Assembly: GCA_015698045.1 (NCBI GenBank)
Contig: BLAL01000012.1
Coordinates: 558,001-622,000, forward strand
Length of the DNA: 64,000 nucleotides
Reading direction: 5' to 3'
Source: Rhizophagus clarus
Taxonomy: Eukaryota > Glomeromycota > Glomeromycetes > Glomerales > Glomeraceae
Both the position numbers and the translations under genes were made by a program. Shown here in pieces: positions 52,980-64,000 of the stretch. Numbering within the stretch: the first letter of the stretch is position 1; each line of letters starts with the position of its first letter. The notes under the pieces are model-generated. The model saw nothing but the letters and a program-made list of their open reading frames with translations. It was not told where the DNA came from and ran no database searches.

Positions 52980-54888
52980 CTATACGCTTATAAGTATTTG
53001 CCTCGATTTTCTCTTTCTCTTTATCGTTTGGTCTTCCTTCTTCGCCAACAACATCTTTTAACGAGCTTTTTTAGCTTGCTTAAGAACTTATCTTGGAATA
53101 CCACCCGCTTTGTAATAAATATTGATCATTATTTCTACGGGCACTTATTGACGACAGGCTTCAGTTCCTTTAATGACCATGGTTCCGTGCAATATTCCTT
53201 CGCTTTTCAAATCGTTGATATTTCTTGGATCCAATTCTATTTTGAGATAATGCGATTACCGTCTTCCCTTAGGAGGACTTTGGAGGTGTCATCTCTTTGG
53301 CAAGGTACCAAATGCTAGAAAAGGCAAGAATATCCAAATTTTTGAAACAGTATACTCATCGTTGGCAGGCTCATACAAGAGTTGCATTAGGGTATAAATT
53401 AGGAAACATGGCCTCCGTCCAGAAGTACCGGTGATTAGAAACTTCGTTAGACCAACATCTGATTTCTTTTTCAATTCGTGATAAATAAACTTTTATGTTT
53501 TTCTCACAAAAAGTATGCTCTCAACCACTGCAAGCGTTTTATTGTGTGACTGTATAATAATATCTTGTTGTAATTCGGTTCTCAGGTTTTTCACTACCTC
53601 ACTGGTACTCTCAAATAACGGGTCTGAAGTGAGTTAAAAAGTAATAAAGATCTTTAGTTACGGGATTCTGAATTGTAAAAGCTTACCCTATTTTCGCTTT
53701 TTATTTGGATCCCAAGAAACACTTGTTAGTCAAAAAGGTTAGTGCGTCACGTTCGTTTAAACAATCATTACGACGCAAATTGCAAGTTGGTTACCAACCT
53801 TACTTTACAGCACAAAGGCTTACCCTTGTTTTGTACCCTCTCAAAATTCTACTTTCTCATCATCATTTTTGATCGTTGAAAGAATTTTGCTGCGTCTCTG
53901 CCAATAAGAAAAATACGTACTGTAACTCGGTTTTTCTTTACTAGTGAAAGGAAGCTTTCAATATTTGTAAAGATAGGATTTATGTTATTAGGCATTTTTT
54001 TTTTTTATTTCGCGAGTTAAGAATAAAAAAAAAGAAAAACAAAATTTCTCAAAAACTATGTGAGCGCGTCTTAGGTTCGGTAGACGGTGTGAGCACTAGT
54101 AAAATAAGTAATGTTGGAAATTGGTGGGAGAAATGGAATGTCTTTGTAATTTTTTAAAATGAAAGTTTAAGTAGTTCTCACATTACGTATGTCCGTCGAA
54201 TACCGTATATTGGTATATAGTGAAGTCCTTTGACTTTGTCGATTGACTTTTCTAATGTATTCAAGGTTGATGTATGTTCTCTTACTTAAATGATCAATAA
54301 AGTAATGCATTTACCAATTAAAAAAAAAAAAAAAAATTTGAGTATTTTCAGAAGTGAAAAAATTTATTTTTTTGCTCCCTGAATAATTTCTATAGTTAAT
54401 TCGTTTCTATATCTATTACTGATCCTCACACAAAAACGAAATAAATTATATTTACAAACTTTCCCACCCACACAGATCATATAAAAAGTTTCAATTTTAA
54501 AGAATTTTCCCGAGATTGATTGATTTCGAGCCTATACAGTAAAATGTATTCCGGAGATTATTCTATTCATACTTACAGATATACTTCATTTTCACAATAT
54601 TCCATTCCGTTTCAATTACAAGGAATTTATTGATTTTTCTGCGCTAAGATATTGTACAAAGTTTTAAGAATTAGGCACATGAAGGTACTGCACCAGACTT
54701 TTGGTGTGCGATGATATTCATGTGAACGTCTATTGTACGCGTGATGACAGTTAATCGGCGAAGAGATATATATCAAGAACAACAATATGTCCGAAATTTT
54801 CATGGACATCTGTAGAGTTGGAAAAATCGATTAGCACCGCAAAAATTAAAATAAAATAAATAAACTGTAAGCGAATTTATATCTATCC
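52980..54888. other. Gene debris then A+T-rich DNA
   Basis: 52980-53320 holds frame-shifted continuations of the remnant on minus. A long plus-strand frame here (52830-53318) is rich in Phe, Leu and Tyr and looks like its antisense shadow. After 53475 I see no gene. Confidence 0.35.
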
Positions 54889-54952
54889 AACCCTAATCCT
54901 AACCCAATTCTAACCCTAATTAATCCTAATCCTAACCCAATCCTAATCCTCA
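54889..54952. repeat. Interstitial telomere-like tract
   Basis: About 64 bp of degenerate CCCTAA-type units: AACCCTAATCCTAACCCAAT, then AACCCTAATTAATCCTAATC and CCTAACCCAATCCTAATCC. The units CCCTAA, CCTAAT and CCCAAT are mixed. CCCTAA/TTAGGG is the common fungal telomere unit. The tract lies internally, with non-telomeric DNA on both sides. Confidence 0.7.
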
Positions 54953-55979
54953 CACTGCTGATGACGTTTTTCTAAAACCACATCCAAGATACCTTCCTCT
55001 TATTCTTGGAAAATAAACTCGGTTGATTGATTAATGATAACGATGATGAAATAAAGGTAAATTTGATCTATATTTCTCTTTACTAGCACAGTACGAATAA
55101 AAAGATTCATTAACTAGGGCCTCACCTATTGATTTTAGTGGTTTAAGGATCGATTTTGGAATAAAATTTTTGGAATATATTACGTTATTATGATTCATCA
55201 CGACGGATACTCTTTAAATTATAATAGACACTGGATCGTGTCCGTGGATCAACAAGGGAGTTTTTCTTATTATTAATGCATACAAGAGCTTGAGTATATG
55301 TGGGAAATTCCGAGAATAAATTACTTGTTTCTGTGATATAACTTAATGATACTACATTAATGCACAATAATTAAGTTCCGTCAAATCGAAAAAAAATATA
55401 TTAGAATGATTCAAATGATATTTGCAATGTAAAGACGCTTTATTAATAAAAATAAATACGTTAGTTTTAGCAACTCTCTTTACCAATGATACATGACGAA
55501 GTCTATGCTAATTTACATGAACTTCACAGTCGATTACACCTCTTTTTCCAAATCTTTTTTAATCGCCGATCTTCGGGATACATAATTATTTTTGGAAACA
55601 CCCGGCAAATATTTTCCCGATATCTTTCTGTGCATTCAGGTGATCCAAAATTCATGACGAAAGCGACACAAAATATTTTTATTGGCCAGGTTTATTAACA
55701 GACTGATGCGCTAAAAATAGACGACTGCGGCCATAACTATCGCTCAAATTTAGAACAAATGCAAAAAATGGTAGTCAGTGGAGTCACTTGGCCTTTTAGC
55801 GATATAATAATACTTTATCTAATTACGACAGCAACTGATACATAAAAAATGCGAATACATTCTAAGATCACCTGTACTCGAGATTCCTTCTGCTGTTCTT
55901 GCTTGTGATGATGTACTCACCTCAGCTGAAACCAAGGTATTCACTTGCGCCTGCTTCCACACAGCTGATAATGGCAGGC
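54953..55979. other. Intergenic stretch
   Basis: No gene recognised. Confidence 0.35.
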
Positions 55980-56435
55980 CATATGGGCAGTGTTGTACAC
56001 CAGCCAGTGTCCGCCAAATTAGGCGGACACGGACATTCCGGGACATGTCCGGGATTTTTGTCCGATTACACGTCCCGTATTATAATTGTCAAGTGGGACA
56101 TGTCCGGCATTTTCAAGAACTGTCCGGGACAATAATTATATGTCCGCAGGTCCGCGCTAAGCCACAGAAAAATATGAAATATACTAGTTGATTGCATGAA
56201 AAACAAATATTTTAAAAATATTCTTTTTCCACCAACAAGATACCAGATATGGCAAATTGGCAATGTTTAATGAATATAAAAACTATCTTTTTGAGGATAA
56301 GTGCAAAGATTCCGCCTCATCTTTATTCTCGTATTTTTCGGACAAAGTGCCCGGGACAGTAAAATATCCGGACACGGACGCGGACTGTCCCGTCCCGGAC
56401 GTCCAAAGTCCGCGTCCGTGTCCTGCATATGGGCA
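55980..56435. mobile_element. GTCC-rich insertion with 10-bp direct flanks
   Basis: CATATGGGCA occurs at 55980-55989 and again at 56426-56435. Between them both ends are packed with GGACATGTCC/GTCCGGAC-type palindromic motifs (56015-56150 and 56338-56425), far richer in G+C than the surroundings. A 9-11-bp duplication would fit a Mutator-like element, but clean terminal inverted repeats are not obvious. Confidence 0.4.
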
Positions 56436-57371
56436 ACAACAAGTCAAACGGCACAGCCAGATTAACATGTTAACCCTCGATCATATTAATAACCTAAAAA
56501 CATCTAACACTTTATTTATACCCATATACCGTCTAGCACTGCATAAAGTACCCGGGTCTTATACAAAACTTCCTTGATAGAAATTGAATTATACCTGAGT
56601 ATTAAGATAGGAAACTTTTATATCCCTAGCAAAATACCTAGGTCTTATAAAGTGGGTACGCTTTTAGGGGTACTTTACCAATATAATATGTAAAACCTAG
56701 TTCGTACGAAAAGAGTACGCAAAGGTGTCAGAAACGGGTTTATTCACTTTAATTTTTTAAAATTAAATAAATTAATTTAATCTTTCGCTTTTTTTCCTTT
56801 TTTTTTATGGTTTCCCTTTCTTTCAACAGCTCCACTTATGATTTTTGGCGTAGAGTTAACTGAAGTAAGTTTTGTGTAGGTTTTGTTGGTGGACTGTAGA
56901 TGCAGAGTTTTTTTTAAATTGATTTGATTGTTTCCACTGAATCAGATTTAATTATAATCTGATGTTAGTGCATTACGGTGGAATAATAATTACGCAGCAG
57001 TAATAATTCAATAATTTCATTTTCAACGTTGTTTAATCTTTAATTCACTTAGCAGGATCACGTGTTCTAAAAATAAAATAATGTTCTCTAAACTAAATAA
57101 TATTCGTTATGACGAACTTGTACAAAATCTTTCTGAATAGCCAATACCAGAAACTTGGAAAAACTTTCTTCCCTCATAAAATTACATATATTTCTATTGT
57201 TAAACTATATTTTCATTCTACTTTTAAAAGGATCTTGGAAAAGGTCTGTTTTTTTTAAATAAACTTCACGTACATGTGAGAAAAAATTCTTAACTCCGAA
57301 AAAATCGTATATCGAAATTTTATAAGTTTGATATATCGATTTTTAAATAAAATTTTTAAAAATCGTTTTGT
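56436..57371. other. A+T-rich intergenic stretch
   Basis: No gene recognised. Confidence 0.35.
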
Positions 57372-57372
57372 C

Positions 57373-57661
57373 TAGTGTTGTTAAGTATAAATCAAACCGA
57401 ACCAAAATGGAAATCAAATCAGTTTGACCTGAAGATTCTTGAGTCGTGGTCCGGTCAAGTTCGACTTGGCTACCAGGTCAAACCGATGGGTTGATGGGGT
57501 TGATAGGTCAAATCGATGAGATCGATGGAAGTTGATGGGGCAGTCGGGCAGATATTGACGACTTCATCGGTTCGACTTTGAGGTCCAACTTCCAAGTCGA
57601 TCGGTTCGGCTTAACTTTGATTTCGAGCAGATCAGACCGAACCGGACCGTTAGCAACACTA
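57373..57661. mobile_element. hAT-like MITE (289 bp)
   Basis: The ends are TAGTGTTGTTAAGTATAAAT and, inverted, TAGTGTTGCTAACGGTCCGG. Flanks GTTTTGTC and GTCTTATC match at six of eight positions, as an old 8-bp hAT duplication would. The interior has repeated GATGGGTTGATGGGG/ATCGATGAG units and CGAACCG motifs and no gene. Confidence 0.5.
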
Positions 57662-57662
57662 G

Positions 57663-60600
57663 TCTTATCATGAAATTCGTTATATACCATAGTCATTATA
57701 TCGAATTCCGGCAGTAGTAATTAGTAAACCTTTGCTTAAACTAATATGAGATTATTTTAGAAATTTTATTAACATTTAATTGTCTGCGCCAGTGAGAAAA
57801 TAAAGATATGTCTCATTTAAAAAATTAAATAAGATGTTAAATTTCATCTTTCATTTCAAATTCTTCAAATCCTCATTATCATGATTTAGTACTTGGAAGT
57901 TTGATCCTCGCATAGCAGCTTTTATTGTTTTACCACTGACGTCCTAAAAAATGTCCAAACGCGCCTTATTAAATTAATTGAAAAAGGTATAATAGAATAT
58001 TTAACGGCTTCTATCCTTGGACAATTAAGCCGTGAACAAATACAGATGTGCAAAGTATATCAGAGAGGTAAAAAATAAACATCCGTGTTTGTTTTCATCA
58101 TTACCAGCTCTGTCCATAGGAATCGAAAATAGAAAAATTAAAAAATAGCTGATGCCGTTTATTAAGGACGGAAATTTCTAGAGAATGTTTCTTTTCGGAG
58201 AACAATGAAACAGGTATTTGTGTGAATTTATTGGAAGAGCAAGAAAAAAACAAATTTCAATTCGAATATTGAACATAGGGGTTGTCAAAATTTGAAAAGT
58301 CAATGATCATAATACGGTAATAAATGTTTTTAAGAAATTTCCGTCTGGTTGAATGGAAAAAAAGTTGAGATACAATATATTGAAAGGACTTCGAACATTC
58401 ATAGCCCAATTTATCATTTATTTGTTTATTGTTTTTAAATATGAAAAAAACGTTGCATGAATTATTTGTTTGTTTCGTAATAATTTTACAGTAGTGGCAC
58501 ATACAGGGTCCCCATATGACCTAATTTGAATTTATAATGTCAACTTGTCAGCTTCTCCACATGGAGTTTATTTTAACATTTAAAATGTTAACGTGTAATA
58601 ACAAACAAATATGCTGAGGGATGTACACGAAATGGTGTCCCAACCTCGTGTAATCCTTTTTTTGCAATTCATTATTTTAACTTGATATTGTGCTACAAGC
58701 GGCATTTATTTTATAGGTTTCCACCTTTAAGAATTAATGACAAGTTTATATTTATTGCAGATGACACCACATCATCATTTTATAGTGTTATGTAATATAA
58801 TTTTTTTAAAACAACAATTATAACTAACTGTATTTTAAATTAATAAAAATAAGTATGCACAGCTTGATATAATACACTTTTATTTGTTCATTCGAAAAAA
58901 ATATTTAAATTATGAAGAACATGCTGTTACGAAATATAAATTCAGCTTAAAGCATGTTAAAGAAGTGGATTTTTATGGTCTAGTTATTTGGGTGATTCAT
59001 CGTCTGCAGCTCTAGCGGGTAATGATAGCTTATAAAGTTATTGTTTTATTATAATCATAACTAGGTTAAAAATAAAATAATCACAAATTACGAAGTCAAA
59101 AATGTTTTATGCATAAAAAAAATTCGAAATGTTCATAACGAAAACATTCAGTATTTATGGAAAAAAAAAATGTTGGTCATAATGTATTATGTATAATTAG
59201 TTGTATATCAAATTACAAAAATAACACATATTAATATATTTTTAAGCTTTTTTAATACGACCAAATCTTACGTACGGCGAAAAACGTTTCTCGTAGGCGT
59301 ATGCTTTGGTTTAGATTGTTTTAATAATTTTCAGAAAATTAATGTTTCAAAACCGTTTAAACTATCAAAATTTTCGTTATTTGTAATTACTATCAATATC
59401 ATGATCTTTAAAGAAATTTTGAAGATAGTCAAGACGTAAGCATAAGTCAGAAAAGGTTTTGTTAATAATGCAAAAAAAAAAAAAAAACGTTGTAAAAAAT
59501 GATTAATTAGTTAGTATCCGCTGTTGCGAAAGAATTTTAAAGAAGTCATCCTCTTTAATATATCAATCGGGTGAATTATCTGATGTATATATAGTACAAC
59601 TATTTTAAAACATTTTTGCAGGTTCGTGCGTATTTTATAGAAATCGGACTCTAGGGTTTCATAATAATCTTTAATTAGTCCTAAGAAAGTTTTCCTTACA
59701 AAAATAGCATATATTTATGACGAAGAGTCGCTTGTGGAAATTTGCTACCTTCTCTTCTGCTGTTGCATCGCTAGTTCATGTATGACAAAAGGTAAGTTAT
59801 CATTATATACAGTACAGCACTTCAAACAACTTCCACTACAATCGTTATAATTTTCATTTAGGTCTTGAAGACTGTTTGAAGTAAGTAATTTACGCCAGAA
59901 GATTCAATTATGATGGGCAGTATTTATCCTGCAAACATAATTTTGCCAGTAGTCGCTTTTTAACCGTTAACGTTCTTCTCAGTCTTCATAGTTTTATTAA
60001 TTATTTGTGTTTTCCAACGATTTGCGTTCACAATATTGGGAGTTGTATATAAACAAAACTTGTTCCGTAAACTGACTGATATTACTACTATATGTATTTC
60101 CATGCGTGATGATAAAAGAGTACCTGTTAAAATTTTGAAAGCTGATTACGACATCACACGGTAAAATATTATTGGGTTTACAATAGCATAGTCAAGTGGT
60201 TAGTGCAAAATGACATGTGATATATTTACTCGTCCTTTAATTCCAGCCAGAATTACCAATACAACTCGATTAATTCTGGCCGAAATTAAAATAAATCGAA
60301 ATATTCAAAATATTACGGACTTACGTTGGAATCGTTAACGAAAAATAACAAAATGACAAAAAACGCAAAAGGAGACAAACTAAATAAGATTAATAAATCC
60401 TTTGGTCGGTACAGTAATTTAACAATGGGATGCTTAAGAAAATACTGACGTTCCAAATCTAAGCAAGAAATTGGTATATGCATTTTTTTTTGATTTCAAA
60501 CGATAAAATTATCAGTGATTGTTGTATAATAATAATATTTAGACAGGTATACTTTACTTAGATTCACATTGTAACTTAACAATTCCATATTTTACTCTTA

Positions 60601-63600
60601 ATACTCAAATCATTTTTTTTTTTCACCATTCGTGTTTAGTTTTATGTCGTTTCATAAAATTTAATTTCTTTGATAATAATCGTTTCTAATAAAGTGCCAG
60701 CAGCAAAAAGTCAGTACAGCATTGAATTTATTACTTCAAAAATTATTTCACGGAAACATCGCATTCAAAATTTTGTTAACGTTAATGAAGTCCAACCTTC
60801 GAAATGGACGTGTTAGATCTAAAAAGAAGAAACAAAACGTTAAACTTAACGTTTGTTAAATAAATTACAACACCAGCTAAACTTTCATCATAAATAAGAA
60901 ATAATAATCAAGTTCGTTTTGCATTAATTTTAGTGCGTGAAGGCGTTTCTCTGTATCGCCTGATAAAAGCGCAGATAATATACACTACATATATTGTATA
61001 TCGGAGTATATCGGAGTATCGATCCTCATATGCTTGTATATCATTTATACGTTATTATTTTGATGCTGAGTATGATATCAATCATGGTACAAAGCACACA
61101 TATCACCACTGATCAACGAATAATGATCCTTAATATACACTATACAGTATAATGCCACGCTCCACCACACGAAATCATTTTCTTTAATACATACAGAATA
61201 AACCTGTCGAATCACTCTTTCTAGAGAAATACATAACAAATCATGTCCTCATGAATCATAATACAGTAATATTTTTTACAAAAATTTAAAATTAATTAAA
61301 GATATCATAATAAAAACAACGTTTTAAGGTATCAGCATTAAAAACTAAGGGATATTAGTACGACAATTTTTTTTTTTTTTTTTTTTTTTTTGTGTATATT
61401 TTAACAAATGAAATGATAAATTAATAAATACGAAGCCTATAAAATGTATAATTTTTTTAGATAACAACGAAAAAAAAAAGTCTTTATTTCTTTTTAAACT
61501 AAATTGGTGACTATTATGCAAAACATGATTGTAATAATTAATTAAACGAGTGAAACTTGATAAAGTTACAATTCCGAAATTATATCCGTTAAGAAAAAAA
61601 TTAAATTATTATGTGAGTAAATAATTGTAAATAATAAATTTATTCCATATACAAATTAAGGAAAGAATAAGGTAAGCAAAAAATTTTTAATCGTCTTTTT
61701 GGACTAGACCCGAATTAAGTTCGATTATTATTATTTTTAAAATTAAAAATAATAATAATAAAAGAAAGTTTTTAATATTTTCTCTTTATTCTTGTTATCT
61801 GTTTCGAGTAAAAAAAAGGTGGAAGTAAATCATGACAAAAATATTTCATCATAATAATTATTAACAATCAAGAAAACCTCAAAAAAAAAAAAAAAAAAAA
61901 AAATTTAAATAATGCATAAACGTGACTTCATAAATGTGTTCGACGAAATAAGGCGAATAAGACGTCAATCAACTGCGTTGTACTACATAATGTTATGTCA
62001 TTTATTTGTTTTTATATTAGATAATGTTTGGCAAACATTTAAAGTTTTCCTTTAATTGCTCAATTAAGCAACTAATTTGACTCAAAGTATGTAATGTATA
62101 TCAACAATCATAAAAATCTTTACGCAAATAGAGCGATCAAACTTCTAAAATGTAAAATAAATAAAATAATTTTGTCGTAACAATGAAGAAAATAGAAACT
62201 TTTCTTCAAATTCCAAAACAATGTAATATATTATATCTAAAAATATCACAAAAGCGAAAGAAAATAGTTATTCATGCTGCGCCACCATACAAGTCCTTAA
62301 TAAGAAGCTAAAAAAAGAGGCAGTGGTTTTTTTTATGACTTTTATCGTTATTGAAGATAATAATTTTACGTCCGTTTTAAAAATTTACAAGTTTTTTTTT
62401 TTCGGTTATTTTTATTTTTAGTAACTTACGTAACACCAAATATTTTTTCACGCGGTTTTACCTCTACCCCAGATTAAAAAAAAAAGGAAAAAAAAAAAGA
62501 AAAACACAGGAAAATCGGCAAATCCTAAAATACTTTTTCCAGCAAATTACCAAGAGATTAAAGAACAAAGAAATGTAACGTGGCTAAAGTTATACGTAAT
62601 TGCCATATTATCCACGTGTAGTGGCTAATTCACATGATAATGGTATGGCATAGTCTCATTTGTTAAATTACTTACTTTATTTGAAAACAAAGCAAAGAAT
62701 AAAGGAAGTTACTCTGTTCAACCCAAATTAAGGATCTGATAGTGTGAATGGTATCATATCATCCAAGGCTACGTAATCGTGTAAAATCACAAATCAAACG
62801 ACAAGGGAACTTTATGCGTGGAAGGGATAAACATTCTAGATATGACAGTTATAAGGATTTATTTCGGGTTTCCAGTTATGAAAATACCGATTTCTTTGTC
62901 ATATAATAATTTAATAAATATCCCGTTTTTATTAATTATTTATACAAATTATTAGGTATAGTAATTATTTATAACTGTTATAACTGATATGGCAAAATCA
63001 AAACTCCGTCTTCACAGCCCTCATGTTTGTGTAAGCAAACAAGTTTGGTTCCAACATTTAACTTTAATGAAAATAAACTTTTAATAATGGAACAAAGGAA
63101 TATGGTTGGATATGATTGGTTGTTTGATCTTCTTTGTCTTTGTTGAATTACTATTTAGCGAAAAAGGAAAGAATTTCATAAGCGAAAAAATTATCTAGTT
63201 TTAAGCCGCGATCATTGCCGATTAAAAAGATTAAAAGAAGTTTTATTTATTCTCAAAAAAAAAAAAAAAAAAAAAAAATCTTAAATATCATTATAAGAAT
63301 CATAGATGCTGTTCTTCATATTTAGATTAAACTTGTAAAATGTTTTTTCCATGTTACAAATAAACCAACATCTTTTAATATAATTAATAATATTTACATT
63401 TAAGTTAAACGTTTGTGTAATAATTTAATCTTTATTCACGGGGGTGTGAAATTTAAGTAATTATAATTAAACAACGTCCCAGCCAGCTAATTATAATACA
63501 TGTAATAAGAATTACCGTAAAATGTTATTCGTAATATATCAGAAAAAAAATTAATAATTTTTTTTTTTTTTTGTTATCTTTTAATTTATTTTATAATAAA

Positions 63601-64000
63601 GATCTTTATATTTATTAAAGTTTTGTCCTATTGAAAAAAAAAAACTGAAAAAAAGAAAATTAATTAACGGTTTAATTCTGAAATTATAAATGTTTCACCG
63701 GAAACATCCTTTTCCGGAGATTCATTAATTTTTAATAAAATTCAGGTATTTTTATGTTAGATTCTTCTTTTAACAACAAGGGGATTAACATCATGGTAAC
63801 AAATAAATAAACAATTACGCCGTCGGGAATACTGTCGATGATAAAAATGATATAACATTAATTTTTTTACGCAGAAACAAAATTTTTTTCTTCTAGTTTC
63901 ATTGGTAGAATTATCAGTTTTTCATTAATAGTTCTTCCATTAAGATAAAGAATCTAATGTTTTAAACATGGGTCTTTTTTTTTTGTTGGAACGATGTAAA
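57663..64000. other. Long A+T-rich gene-free stretch
   Basis: Over 6 kb of A+T-rich DNA with many poly-A/T tracts (for example near 61370-61390, 61880-61902 and 63257-63278). I found no convincing gene, RNA gene or terminal repeat. A short inverted pair CCAGCCAGAATTA / TAATTCTGGCCGAAATTA near 60246-60290 is the only structure noted. Confidence 0.45.

Noticed and set aside
52830-53318. 162-codon plus-strand frame rich in Phe, Leu and Tyr
   Set aside because: Looks like the antisense of the decayed minus-strand gene at 52545-53320.
1-64000. tRNA, rRNA and other structured RNA genes
   Set aside because: I found no stretch with convincing A/B-box spacing or rRNA-like sequence on reading; a dedicated covariance search would be needed to exclude them.

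Overview
The window looks like nuclear DNA of an arbuscular mycorrhizal fungus (Glomeromycotina, Rhizophagus-like). The reasons are very high A+T outside a few islands, long poly-A/T runs, a five-exon gene with introns of 64-96 bp, and a typical mix of families: Sel1 repeats behind a kinase-like domain, F-box and kinase relics, a Crinkler-like nuclease relic, a CCHC/AP-endonuclease LINE, many small inverted-repeat elements and a Polinton-class element. This assignment rests on family content, not on a marker gene.

Region 1 (1-12.1 kb) is a gene-dense, less A+T-rich mobile element cut by the left edge. On the minus strand it has the start of a Walker-A ATPase, a Polinton-type integrase fused to a zinc-binding and Vsr-like nuclease module, an HTH protein and a family B DNA polymerase. 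On the plus strand, in three successive -1 frames, it has a coiled-coil Gag-like protein, a retropepsin-like protein and a 33-residue tail, followed by a coiled-coil membrane protein. Both plus-strand frame changes sit on the same site (nine A, then GTGA). The polymerase is also broken twice by -1 at A-runs. No reverse transcriptase and no double-jelly-roll capsid gene is visible. Beyond the polymerase start lies an array of hairpins whose stems differ in sequence but stay self-complementary.

Region 2 (12.1-26.9 kb) is repeat debris: a diverged direct repeat, a tandem of about 19 bp ending in a perfect 50-bp palindrome, a truncated F-box gene broken at the end of a 3.6-kb inverted-repeat element, and then A+T-rich DNA with kinase relics.

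Region 3 (26.9-42.2 kb) holds the intact host-type genes: one pseudokinase/Thr-Pro-Ser linker/Sel1 gene (842 aa) and three paralogous genes, all on the minus strand, that fuse a ubiquitin-like domain ending in Gly-Gly to an ADP-ribosyltransferase-like domain. Small inverted-repeat elements lie among them, one nested inside another.

Region 4 (42.2-64 kb) has a 3'-truncated LINE, a long inverted repeat, a decayed Crinkler-like nuclease gene, an unrecognised gene remnant, an interstitial telomere-like tract and two more inverted-repeat elements. From 57.7 kb to the end I see no gene.
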